64,000 nucleotides of DNA from Hydrogenophaga sp. IBVHS1. Lineage in GTDB: Bacteria; Pseudomonadota; Gammaproteobacteria; Burkholderiales; Burkholderiaceae_C. The notes under the pieces are model-generated. The model did no database searches. It was given only the letters and a program-made list of their open reading frames with translations, and was not told where the DNA came from. The translations under genes were made by a program, and so were the position numbers. Positions 52,013-59,931 of this stretch are shown here, piece by piece. Position 1 is the stretch's first letter. Each line of letters opens with the position of its first letter. The stretch covers positions 2,612,040-2,676,039 of the forward strand of contig NZ_NFUU01000001.1 in the NCBI RefSeq assembly GCF_002127265.1. The letters are read 5' to 3'.

Positions 52013-53094
52013 ATACCTCCCCACCAAGCGTGCAGCGCCTGACCTGGATTCGCTGGAGCTGCACCACCGCCCTGGGACTCTCGCTGTGGTGTGCGGGCGC
52101 AGCCCTCGCCTTTGACGCGCAGGGCCACCGCGGCGCTCGCGGCCTGGCACCCGAAAACACCATCGCCGGTTTCGAGCGTGCCCTCGCCGTCGGCGTGAGT
52201 ACGCTCGAACTCGACGTGGTGCTGAGTGCCGAGGGCGTGCCAGTGATCTCCCACGACACCACTGCCAACCCCGATATCACCCGCGATGCCCGAGGGCAAT
52301 GGTTGCAGGCGCGCAGCCAGCCCTTCCGACGGCTCCGCCTGACCGAGATCGCGGCCTGGGACGTGGGGCGCATCAACCCGGCGAGCCGCTACGCGCGCGA
52401 TTTCCCGCAGCAGGTGGCACGGGATGGCCAGGGCATTCCCACGCTGGCCGCGCTCTTCGAGCGTGTGCGCCAGCTCGGCGCGCGCCACGTTCGTTTCAAC
52501 ATCGAACTCAAACTCAACCCCGCACGACCCGAAGAGTCGCCCGATCCGCAAACTTTCGTGCACGCGGTGCTCGATGTGATTGCCGCCCACGGCATGACCC
52601 ACCGCGTGGGTCTGCAAAGCTTCGACTGGCGCATTCAGAAAGTGGCGCGCCAGCTCGCGCCCGGCATGCCGCTGGCTTACCTGTCTGCACAACTGCCCCG
52701 CTTCAATACGCTCGCGAGCGGTGAGTGGACGGCCGGGCTTCGGCTGGCCGATTTCGAGGACGCACCCGCCATGGTGGCGGCGGCCGGCGGCAAGCTCTGG
52801 TCGCCGCATTTCGGTGACCTCGACCAGCGACAGCTGCAGCGTGCCCGCGAGCTCGAATTGCGCGTGGTGCCCTGGACCGTCAACGAACTCCAGGACATGG
52901 CGCGCCTGATCGACTGGGGCGTGGACGGCATCATCACCGACTACCCCGACCGTTTGCGCACCGTCATGGGACGGCGCGGCATGGCCCTGCCACCACGGAT
53001 CGTTCTGCCGCCTGCGACGGAGCAGGAGCGCTCCAGCGCTGCCGCGCCCATGCCCGAGCGCGTGCCTTTCGGTGTGGCGCCCGATCTGCGCTGA
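52006..53094 (+). CDS. Glycerophosphodiester phosphodiesterase
   Basis: Exported GDPD of 362 residues that splits glycerophosphodiesters into glycerol 3-phosphate and an alcohol. Signal sequence to about residue 38 (WCAGAALAF), then the catalytic GHRGARGLAPENTIAGFERAL (His and Arg) and LELDVVLSAEGVPVISHD with Glu, Asp and the second His, IELKLNP, and C-terminal WTVNELQDMARLIDWGVDGIITDYPD. The likely start at 52006 lies inside a hairpin arm; an upstream in-frame TTG at 51970 is the alternative. Confidence 0.9.
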   Translation: MTDTSPPSVQRLTWIRWSCTTALGLSLWCAGAALAFDAQGHRGARGLAPENTIAGFERALAVGVSTLELDVVLSAEGVPVISHDTTANPDITRDARGQWLQARSQPFRRLRLTEIAAWDVGRINPASRYARDFPQQVARDGQGIPTLAALFERVRQLGARHVRFNIELKLNPARPEESPDPQTFVHAVLDVIAAHGMTHRVGLQSFDWRIQKVARQLAPGMPLAYLSAQLPRFNTLASGEWTAGLRLADFEDAPAMVAAAGGKLWSPHFGDLDQRQLQRARELELRVVPWTVNELQDMARLIDWGVDGIITDYPDRLRTVMGRRGMALPPRIVLPPATEQERSSAAAPMPERVPFGVAPDLR

Positions 53095-53153
53095 GGTGTA
53101 AGAAGGGGCCTGGCGCACCGACCAACCCACTCCACCTGTTCCAGGAGTGTCCC

Positions 53154-53897
53154 ATGCCCCCCATCGTTCGCCATGCCACCCGCGCCCTGTTCGGCGGCTG
53201 CGTCTGCCTCGGCCTGGCAGCCGGAGCAGCAGCGCAAACCTGCGAAGTGAGTTCCGGCGCCAGACCGCCCGCCGTGGTGGAGCTCTACACCTCGGAGGGC
53301 TGCAGCTCCTGCCCTCCGGCCGACCGCTGGCTCTCCACGCTCAAGCACCAGGATGGCGTGCTCGCGCTGTCGTTCCATGTGAACTACTGGAACCACCTCG
53401 GCTGGCGCGATCCTTTCGCCACCACCGAAACCACCGCCCGGCAATACCGGCTCAAGGAAGCCCTGGGCGGCAAGTACGTGTACACGCCCCAGGTGGTGCT
53501 CAATGGTCGCGACCACCGCGCATGGCCGGGCCAGACTTCCAGCCACCTTGCGCCATTGCCATCGCTCGGCGCACCGGCGCTGCGCCTGCGCCGCGAGGGC
53601 AACGAGGTCACTGCGCAGTTCACCGCCAGTGCCGCCCACGCGCAACTGGCCGGCTACTGGGCCGTGCTGCAGGATGGCATCGTCAGCAAGGTCACGCGCG
53701 GCGAAAACGCCGGCGAGGCCCTGCGCCACGATCACGTGGTGAGTCTGTACCAGCCGGTGGAGCCCTGGGCGGGCAAAGCCGGCCACAGCACGCGCCTGAC
53801 GCTGCCCGCAGAGCGCACGGCGCGTGTGGCCTTCGTGGTGACCACACCCGACCTCACGCGGCCGCTGCAGGCGCTGGTGCTGCAATGCCCTTCCTGA
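53154..53897 (+). CDS. DUF1223 thioredoxin-fold protein
   Basis: Exported protein of 247 residues with a signal peptide (cleavage near AAA-QT) and the DUF1223 signature VVELYTSEGCSSCPPADRWL, with a CSSC motif resembling a thioredoxin site. VLALSFHVNYWNHLGWRDPFA and YTPQVVLNGRDHRAW are also diagnostic. The enzymatic role is not established. It is followed by the copper genes after 48 bases but is probably independent. A GGAG site precedes the ATG. Confidence 0.9.
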   Translation: MPPIVRHATRALFGGCVCLGLAAGAAAQTCEVSSGARPPAVVELYTSEGCSSCPPADRWLSTLKHQDGVLALSFHVNYWNHLGWRDPFATTETTARQYRLKEALGGKYVYTPQVVLNGRDHRAWPGQTSSHLAPLPSLGAPALRLRREGNEVTAQFTASAAHAQLAGYWAVLQDGIVSKVTRGENAGEALRHDHVVSLYQPVEPWAGKAGHSTRLTLPAERTARVAFVVTTPDLTRPLQALVLQCPS

Positions 53898-53945
53898 GCC
53901 GACAGGCAAAGGAACCAAAACCGGCGCGACGTATCATTCCTTCCC

Positions 53946-54284
53946 ATGCGCCACCTGTTGCTCGCCATCCTCATCGCCTTGCTCCCCTTGCGGGCCTGGG
54001 TGGGCGACGCCATGGCGATCACGATGCTGGCACCGTCGTCCAGCCATGAATCGATGGTGATGGCGCCTGTGGAGGGCGCGCCCTGCGCCGATCACGCCAT
54101 GGGCGCTGCCACCGACACCGCCGATCATCAGCACCAGACCTGCGACGTCTGCAACGGCCCGGCCATGGCGCTTGCCCTGCAGTTTGATCTGCTCGCCTCG
54201 GCGACGCATGGTGTGCTGGCAACCCCCACCGAACGCTTCGACAGTTCGGTGCCTCCGCCGGGCAACAAGCCACCCATTTCCTGA
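53946..54284 (+). CDS. DUF2946-like small exported protein
   Basis: Protein of 112 residues: signal segment to about residue 24, then a Met/His/Cys-bearing part (APCADHAMG, ADHQHQTCDVCNGPAMAL). The DUF2946 family has just this short layout, with a conserved H..C..C block, and is frequently found upstream of copper genes. Copper binding is plausible because of the His, Met and Cys residues but unproven. Similar small proteins are called CopL-like in some genomes. Confidence 0.6.
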   Translation: MRHLLLAILIALLPLRAWVGDAMAITMLAPSSSHESMVMAPVEGAPCADHAMGAATDTADHQHQTCDVCNGPAMALALQFDLLASATHGVLATPTERFDSSVPPPGNKPPIS

Positions 54285-54366
54285 GAACCACGCCACAGGT
54301 GCGTCTGGCGTCGACCCAATGGGGTCCATAGCCAGCCGCTGGACCGTGTTTTTTCAGGAGATTCCC

Positions 54367-55731
54367 ATGGTTTTTTTCAGGCGGCTAGCCACAGGCCTCG
54401 CCTTGCTGACCCTGACCGCCGCGCAGGCGGCAGACGGCCCCCCGAATGCGCTGCGCGCAGCCGATCCCGAGCAGCGCTCTGCGACACCTCCGCTGAGTTT
54501 TCCGGACATGGGCAACACGGCCAGCGTCGAGCTGCCCGCAGATGCCGACCAGGCGCGCGCCATCTGGCAACGTGCCAACCAGAGCGTGGCCGAGTTTCCG
54601 CGTGGTCATGTGGATCTGCTGCGATGGGAAGCGAGCCAACCCGCGGAGAAAGGCGCCCTGCCAGCAAAGCAGGGTTCGCAGCCCATGAGCCTGTCACAAG
54701 CTCTGCAGCTTTCCTTGCAAAGCCGCCCCGATCTGTTCCTGCACGCCGACATGAATGCGCCCGAGCAGGCGGAGGTTCGAGTGCGATTCGCCGCCCATGT
54801 ACGCGACGTGCAACGCGCCTGGATCGACGCCGCCACGGCACGCCAGCGTCTGCGACTCATGGGCGATGTGCTGGAAGCCACGCGCACGGGCAGCGAGCTG
54901 GGGCAGCGCATGGTGAAGGCCGGCAACTGGAGCCAGGCGCGTCTGACCCGCGAGCGCCTGGTGCAGGCCCGCGCCTGGTCGAGCGTGGTGGAAGCCCAGG
55001 CCCAGGAGCTGATCGCGCGCGAGCGGCTCGCTCGCCTGCTGGGACAGTGGCAGGCGGAGGATGTGGCGCGACTCGGTGAAAGCCTGCCGGAGAGCCTGCC
55101 TGCGGTGCCGAAAAGCGTCTCGCCAGGCGATGGGCTGGACGCCACCCGGCTGGAGTCGAGCGTCCTGCGCAGTGACCCCGCACTTGCGCGCGATCGACAA
55201 CTGGCGCAGCGCCAGTTCGATGCAGTGAACCCCGACCGCTGGCAAGCCTGGAATCAGGCTGTCGACCACGCGTTGCAGGCCCTGCCCGAGCCGGGCTCCA
55301 CCCGAAGGCTGGAACCGCCCCGCATCGATGACCTCAGCCTGCTGCGCGACCACTCGCTGGCGCGCGCGGCACAAACCGAATCCGACTTGCTGCGACAGGC
55401 CGCCGAGCGCCGCTCCATGGCCCGCGAGGCATGGGCCAGCCTGCAGCTGACGCACGCCACGGCCAGCCACACTCAGGACGTCGTCGTGCAGCTGCAAAGC
55501 AGCCTGGCGCAGGAAAGCCTGCTGCGCTACAACGGCATGCTGCAAAGCACCTGGGAGCTGCTGGCCAGTGCGCGCGAGCGGCTGCTCGCCCTCGACGAAG
55601 CCCTGCTGGCCCGGCGCGATTTCTGGCGCGCCCAGGCCGACTGGCAGGCCTTGCTCGCCGGCGCCAGCTACGCCAGCCCCGGCACCTCCCTTTCATCCGG
55701 CGCCGCCACGGCCGTGCCCGCAGGACACTGA
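54367..55731 (+). CDS. TolC-like outer-membrane factor of the copper cluster
   Basis: Protein of 454 residues with a signal peptide (cleavage near QAA-DG). Long amphipathic helices follow (about 135-210 and 330-420) containing RVRFAAHVRDVQRAWIDAATARQRLRLM, WSQARLTRERLVQARAW and SLAQESLLRYNGMLQSTWELL. These helical hairpins are typical of outer-membrane efflux proteins. It lacks an adjacent RND pump gene. Its stop is 1 base before the multicopper oxidase gene, so they form one operon. The start at 54367 has AGGAG upstream. Confidence 0.82.
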   Translation: MVFFRRLATGLALLTLTAAQAADGPPNALRAADPEQRSATPPLSFPDMGNTASVELPADADQARAIWQRANQSVAEFPRGHVDLLRWEASQPAEKGALPAKQGSQPMSLSQALQLSLQSRPDLFLHADMNAPEQAEVRVRFAAHVRDVQRAWIDAATARQRLRLMGDVLEATRTGSELGQRMVKAGNWSQARLTRERLVQARAWSSVVEAQAQELIARERLARLLGQWQAEDVARLGESLPESLPAVPKSVSPGDGLDATRLESSVLRSDPALARDRQLAQRQFDAVNPDRWQAWNQAVDHALQALPEPGSTRRLEPPRIDDLSLLRDHSLARAAQTESDLLRQAAERRSMAREAWASLQLTHATASHTQDVVVQLQSSLAQESLLRYNGMLQSTWELLASARERLLALDEALLARRDFWRAQADWQALLAGASYASPGTSLSSGAATAVPAGH

Positions 55732-55732
55732 C

Positions 55733-57133
55733 ATGAACCCATCCCTGACCCGAAGACACTTTTTTGCCGGTGCGGCCGCCACGGCGGTGGCCGCCACCAG
55801 CGTGAGCCGCGTGGCGCTCGCCGCCATTCCCGAGCCCGTGCAACAGACCTCGGCCGACACCGCTGGCCCATGGACGCCGCCCGGCGTGACCGGGGCCGGG
55901 CGGCCCTACAACCCGGTGGTCACGCTCAATGGCTGGACCGCACCTTGGCGCATGAAGGACGGCGCCAAGGAATTCCACCTGGTGGCCGAGCCGGTGGTGA
56001 GAGAGATGGCGCCGGGCTTTCTGGTCAACATGTGGGGCTACAACGGGCAGAGTCCGGGACCCACCATTGAAGTGGTGGAAGGCGACCGCGTGCGCATCTT
56101 CGTCACCAACCGCCTGCCCGAACACACCACCATCCACTGGCACGGCCAGCGCCTGCCCAACGGCATGGACGGCGTGGGCGGCCTGAACCAGCCGCAGATT
56201 CCACCGGGCAAGACCTTCGTCTACGAATTCGTGGCGCGCCGGCCCGGCACTTTCATGTACCACCCGCACGCCGACGAAATGGTGCAGATGGCCATGGGCA
56301 TGATGGGTCTGTGGATCACGCACCCGAAGCAGAAGCACCCCTTGATCGAAGACGTTCAGCGCGATTACGCTTTCCTTCTCGCGGCATTCGACGTCGAACC
56401 CGGCAGCATGACGCCGCAGGTCAACACCATGCTCGAGCAGAACATCTGGAGCTTCAACAGCCGCGTGTTTCCGGCCATCTCGCCGCTGGTGGCGCGGCTC
56501 GGTGAGCGCGTGCGCGTGCGCGTGGGCAACCTCACCATGACCAACCACCCGGTGCACATCCATGGCATCGAGTTCGAGGTCACGGGCACCGACGGTGGCC
56601 CCACGCCCAAGGGCTCGCGCTGGCCCGAGGTGACCACCGATGTGGCCGTGGGCCAGATGCGTCAGATCGAGTTCATCGCCGACGAACCGGGCGACTGGGC
56701 CATGCACTGCCACAAGAGCCACCACACCATGGGCGCCATGGGCCATGGCGTGCCCACCATGATCGGCGTGGACCACCGGGGTCTGGTGAAACCCTTGCAG
56801 CGCGCCGCGCCCGACTACATGGTGATGGGTGAACGCGGCATGGCCGACATGGGTGAGATGCAGATGGAGCTGCCCGCCAACACCTTCCCCATGATGACCG
56901 GCACCGGCCCCTATGGCCCGATCGAAATGGGCGGCATGTTCACGCTGCTGAAAGTGCGCGCCGGGCAAAAGGCCGGCGACTACAGCGACCCGGGCTGGTA
57001 CGAGATGCCACCGGGCACACAGGCAAGAGAGGTGGACAACGGCAACGCGCCCGCGCCCACCCGACCCACCGCCCCCGCGCAGCCCGCCAGCGGCAACGCG
57101 CGCAAACCTTCCGCATCAGGCCATGCACACTGA
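55733..57133 (+). CDS. Multicopper oxidase (copper-tolerance type)
   Basis: Periplasmic oxidase of 466 residues with a Tat signal (LTRRHFFAGAAATAVAA). The copper-binding motifs are complete: HWHGQRLPNG, MYHPHADEMVQMAMGMMG, NHPVHIHGIEFEV and WAMHCHKSHHTMGAMGHG. Such enzymes oxidise cuprous ions or bind copper to protect the cell. It is shorter than classical CopA (about 600 residues), with Met-rich segments near 355-400 that may bind Cu(I). It lies between the TolC-like gene and a cupredoxin gene. Confidence 0.9.
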   Translation: MNPSLTRRHFFAGAAATAVAATSVSRVALAAIPEPVQQTSADTAGPWTPPGVTGAGRPYNPVVTLNGWTAPWRMKDGAKEFHLVAEPVVREMAPGFLVNMWGYNGQSPGPTIEVVEGDRVRIFVTNRLPEHTTIHWHGQRLPNGMDGVGGLNQPQIPPGKTFVYEFVARRPGTFMYHPHADEMVQMAMGMMGLWITHPKQKHPLIEDVQRDYAFLLAAFDVEPGSMTPQVNTMLEQNIWSFNSRVFPAISPLVARLGERVRVRVGNLTMTNHPVHIHGIEFEVTGTDGGPTPKGSRWPEVTTDVAVGQMRQIEFIADEPGDWAMHCHKSHHTMGAMGHGVPTMIGVDHRGLVKPLQRAAPDYMVMGERGMADMGEMQMELPANTFPMMTGTGPYGPIEMGGMFTLLKVRAGQKAGDYSDPGWYEMPPGTQAREVDNGNAPAPTRPTAPAQPASGNARKPSASGHAH

Positions 57134-57146
57134 CAAGGACACCTTC

Positions 57147-57662
57147 ATGACCTACCCGAACACCACCCGCCGCCATTTCCAGCTCACCCTGATCGCCCTG
57201 CCCTTGGCGCTTGCGGCCACCGGCGTCCGCGCCCATGGCGAACAACACGGCAAAGCCAGCGCAGCCGTGGTGAAAGAGCAAAAACCCTGGGGCATTGCCG
57301 GCGAGCCGCGCGAGGCGAAACGCACGGTAGAGATCCGCATGACCGATGACATGAAGCTCTCGCCCAACCACCTTGAAGTGCGCGAGGGCGAGACGCTGCG
57401 CCTTCGCGCTGTGAACAAGGGCAAGCTCATGCACGAGATCGTGATCGGCACCACCGACGAGCTGAAGACCCATGCCGACCTGATGAAGAAGCACCCGGGC
57501 ATGGAACACGACGAACCCTACATGGCTCATGTGCCCCCAGGACGCCGCGGCGACATCGTGTGGACCTTCAACCGCCCGGGCGAGTTCGAGTTCGCCTGCC
57601 TGATCGCGGGCCACTTCGAGGCCGGCATGCGCGGCACGATCCGCGTCAAACCCAAGGCCTGA
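57147..57662 (+). CDS. Cupredoxin-family copper-binding protein
   Basis: Exported protein of 171 residues with a signal (cleavage near VRA-HG) and a plastocyanin-like domain: MTDDMKLSPNHLEVREGETLRL, KLMHEIVIG with a copper His, and GEFEFACLIAGHFEAGMRG with Cys, His and Met of a type-1 copper site. AHVPPGRRGDIVWTFNRPG is typical. Start chosen at 57147 (AAGGAC site); the upstream ATG at 57123 would overlap the oxidase gene by 11 bases. Confidence 0.9.
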   Translation: MTYPNTTRRHFQLTLIALPLALAATGVRAHGEQHGKASAAVVKEQKPWGIAGEPREAKRTVEIRMTDDMKLSPNHLEVREGETLRLRAVNKGKLMHEIVIGTTDELKTHADLMKKHPGMEHDEPYMAHVPPGRRGDIVWTFNRPGEFEFACLIAGHFEAGMRGTIRVKPKA

Positions 57663-57685
57663 CCACCACTTTCAGGAGAACACAC

Positions 57686-58411
57686 ATGCAAAGACGACAT
57701 CTGCTTCACGCCATCGGCCTGTCCCTGGTCACCACCGGAGCGTTCGCTCAACCCGCGCTGCCCCCCCTTCAGGTCTGGAAGGACCCCAACTGCGGCTGTT
57801 GCAACGACTGGGTGGCGCTGTTGCGCGCCGACGGCTTCCGGGTCGAGGTGTTCGACACCGGCAACACGGCGGTTCGCCAGCGACTGGGGCTGCCAGCCCG
57901 CTACGGCTCGTGCCACACCGCACTCGTCGGCGGCTATGTGGTTGAGGGCCACGTGGCGCCCGGTGAAATACGGCGTTTGCTGGCCGAAAAGCCCGAAGCC
58001 CTTGGCCTGGCGGTGCCGGGCATGCCGGTGGGCAGCCCTGGCATGGACGGCCCGGAGTACGGCAACCGCCGCGACGCTTACGACGTCTTGCTGGTGCTGC
58101 GCAACGGCGGGTCGCGCGTATTTCATCACCATGCCGGCACCAAAGCCAGCGGCTTCAAGCCCACCTCGGGCGACGCGGGCAGCGCTTTGCCCTCTGCCGA
58201 GGCGGAGGTGCGCAAGGTCGATGCGCGCGCGGGCAAGATCACGCTCAAGCACGGGGACATCCCCAACCTGGACATGCCTCCCATGACGATGGTGTTCCAG
58301 GTCAGCGATCCCGCCATGCTGGGCCATGTGAAGGCGGGCGACAAAGTGCGCTTCACCGCCGACAAGATCAAGGGTGCATACACCGTGATGAGCATCGCGC
58401 CCGCGCCTTGA
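57686..58411 (+). CDS. DUF411-CusF fusion, periplasmic metal-binding protein
   Basis: Protein of 241 residues with a signal peptide (cleavage near AFA-QP). Residues 25-130 form a DUF411 domain: VWKDPNCGCCNDWVALLRADGF with three cysteines, YGSCHTALVGGYVVEGHVAP and GLAVPGMPVGSPGMDGPE. Residues 155-238 form a CusF-like domain: VRKVDARAGKITLKHGDIPNL followed by MPPMTMVFQV with the Met/His/Trp-free Cu(I) pocket. CusF domains bind Cu(I)/Ag(I). The two domains are usually separate proteins. It ends the copper operon. Confidence 0.85.
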   Translation: MQRRHLLHAIGLSLVTTGAFAQPALPPLQVWKDPNCGCCNDWVALLRADGFRVEVFDTGNTAVRQRLGLPARYGSCHTALVGGYVVEGHVAPGEIRRLLAEKPEALGLAVPGMPVGSPGMDGPEYGNRRDAYDVLLVLRNGGSRVFHHHAGTKASGFKPTSGDAGSALPSAEAEVRKVDARAGKITLKHGDIPNLDMPPMTMVFQVSDPAMLGHVKAGDKVRFTADKIKGAYTVMSIAPAP

Positions 58412-58413
58412 TG

Positions 58414-58428
58414 TCAGACACAGTCTGA
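58414..58428 (+). terminator. Short hairpin after the copper operon
   Basis: TCAGAC-ACA-GTCTGA, a 6-bp stem just after the last copper gene's stop. No T-run; weak evidence for a terminator. Confidence 0.25.
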
Positions 58429-58496
58429 AACACCCGGCCCGGTCTGCCAAGGCCGTGGTCCGGCGCATTCGCGGGGCGGCATGCTAATGTCGCGCC

Positions 58497-59822
58497 ATGC
58501 CCAAGACCCTGCGCTACACCCTGCTCTCCCTGCGCGAGATGCTGCTGTCCGCCGGGCCCTTTGCGATCCTCACCATCGCCCTGCTGGCCCTCACCTACTG
58601 GTGGCTCGACCCCAACCCGCCCAAGCGCGTGGTACTGGCCACCGGCCCGGCGCAGAGCGCCTACGAAGAATTCGGCAAGCGCTATGCTGAGTCGCTGGCG
58701 CGCTACGGCATCGAGGTCGAGCTGCTGTCGACCGAAGGCTCTTCGGACAACCTGGAGAAGCTGCGAACTGGCCAGGCCGATCTGGGCTTCGTGCAGGGTG
58801 GCACGGCCGATATCGGCTACGACGAGGAAGACACGCTCACTTCGCTGGGCAGCCTGTTTGTGGAACCGCTGTGGCTGTTTTACCGGGAGGATGCGGCGCG
58901 CCGTCTGCGCAAGGAGCCGGTGGTCAGGAGCCTCGCCGAGCTCCAGGGCTGGCGCGTGAATGTGGGTACGCCTGGCAGCGGCGTGCCACGCCTCTTCAAC
59001 ACGCTGCTCGACGTCAACCGCATCGAGCCCGGCCAGTTGAAACTGAGCCGGCTGGAGCAGACGCCCGCCACCGTGGCGTTCCTCGACGGTGAACTCGATG
59101 CCGTGGTGTTCGCCTCGGCACCCGAATCGCTGATGGTGCAGATGCTGCTGCAGACCCCGGGCGTGAAGCTGCTGGATTTCGCGCAGAGCGAGGCCTACTC
59201 GCGCCGCTTCGGTTACCTCACGCCGGTGTCGATGCCACAGGGCGTGGTGGATCTGGCCAAGAACATTCCAGCGCGCAACGTGCGGCTGGTGGCGTCCACC
59301 ACCAGCTTGCTCGCGCACAGCAACACGCATCCGGCCATCCTGCAGCTCTTCGCGCAGACGGCCACCCAGCTGCATGGCGGCGCGAGCTGGTTCAGCCGGG
59401 CGCGCGAGTACCCCAGCCTGGAGCACAGCGAGGTGCCGATCTCGTCCGAGGCACAACGTGCCATCAAGAATGGGCCACCGTTTCTGCAGCGCTACCTGCC
59501 GTTCTGGCTGGCAAACCTGATCGAACGCGTCTGGCTGGCCATGGGCCTGATCATCGTGCTGGCCCTGCCACTCTCGCGCATCGTGCCCCCGCTCTACGCG
59601 TTCCGCATCCGCTCGCGCGTGTTTCGCTGGTATGCGGAGCTGCGGGATGTAGAGCAGCGCCATGAAAGCAACGACGCCAGCGCGCAGGAGCTGCTGGAGC
59701 AGCTGGACACCATGGAATCCAAAGTCGAGAAGATCGTGGTGCCGCTGTCTTACACCGATGAGCTCTATGCCCTGCGCAACAACATTCAACTGGTGCGCAA
59801 GAAACTCCTCAGGAAGGCTTGA
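58497..59822 (+). CDS. TAXI-family TRAP-transporter solute receptor with membrane helices
   Basis: Protein of 441 residues. An N-terminal helix (about 18-38) anchors it; the periplasmic part has VLATGPAQSAYEEFGKRYAESL, TEGSSDNLEKLRTGQADLGFVQGG, TPGSGVPRLFNTLLDVN and a further helix near 345-365 (LAMGLIIVLALPLSRIVPPLY) followed by a short helical tail. This is the TAXI family, fused to membrane segments as often seen in Burkholderiales. No TRAP permease genes are adjacent, so the transport role is uncertain. Confidence 0.85.
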   Translation: MPKTLRYTLLSLREMLLSAGPFAILTIALLALTYWWLDPNPPKRVVLATGPAQSAYEEFGKRYAESLARYGIEVELLSTEGSSDNLEKLRTGQADLGFVQGGTADIGYDEEDTLTSLGSLFVEPLWLFYREDAARRLRKEPVVRSLAELQGWRVNVGTPGSGVPRLFNTLLDVNRIEPGQLKLSRLEQTPATVAFLDGELDAVVFASAPESLMVQMLLQTPGVKLLDFAQSEAYSRRFGYLTPVSMPQGVVDLAKNIPARNVRLVASTTSLLAHSNTHPAILQLFAQTATQLHGGASWFSRAREYPSLEHSEVPISSEAQRAIKNGPPFLQRYLPFWLANLIERVWLAMGLIIVLALPLSRIVPPLYAFRIRSRVFRWYAELRDVEQRHESNDASAQELLEQLDTMESKVEKIVVPLSYTDELYALRNNIQLVRKKLLRKA

Positions 59823-59836
59823 ACCAGGCGGGAGAC

Positions 59837-59916
59837 GTTTTGCCGCCGGGCCGCCCCAAGGCAAAACAGCCCCCATGGGGGGCAGCGACCCGCGCAGCGG
59901 CGGAGCGTGGGGGCTA
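59837..59916. repeat. Dispersed hairpin repeat element
   Basis: An intergenic palindromic unit: GTTTTGCC (59837-59844) pairs with GGCAAAAC (59860-59867), then GCCCCC-AT-GGGGGGC (59869-59883), then a GC-rich block ending GCGTGGGGGC. Elements of this general design, with CGGGCCGCCCCAAG and GGGGGGCAGCGA cores, are repeated across Comamonadaceae genomes as I recall; this is the only copy I noticed here. It separates the convergent TAXI and DUF1631 genes and could act as a terminator. Confidence 0.6.
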
Positions 59917-59931
59917 CGGACTTAAAGTCCG
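59917..59931. other. Perfect 15-base dyad at the DUF1631 stop codon
   Basis: CGGACTT-A-AAGTCCG. It contains the TAA stop of the DUF1631 gene (minus strand). Together with the repeat next to it, it may help end convergent transcripts. Confidence 0.35.

Noticed and set aside
58497-59822. A complete TRAP transporter
   Set aside because: Only the TAXI receptor is encoded; no DctQ/DctM-type membrane genes are adjacent.
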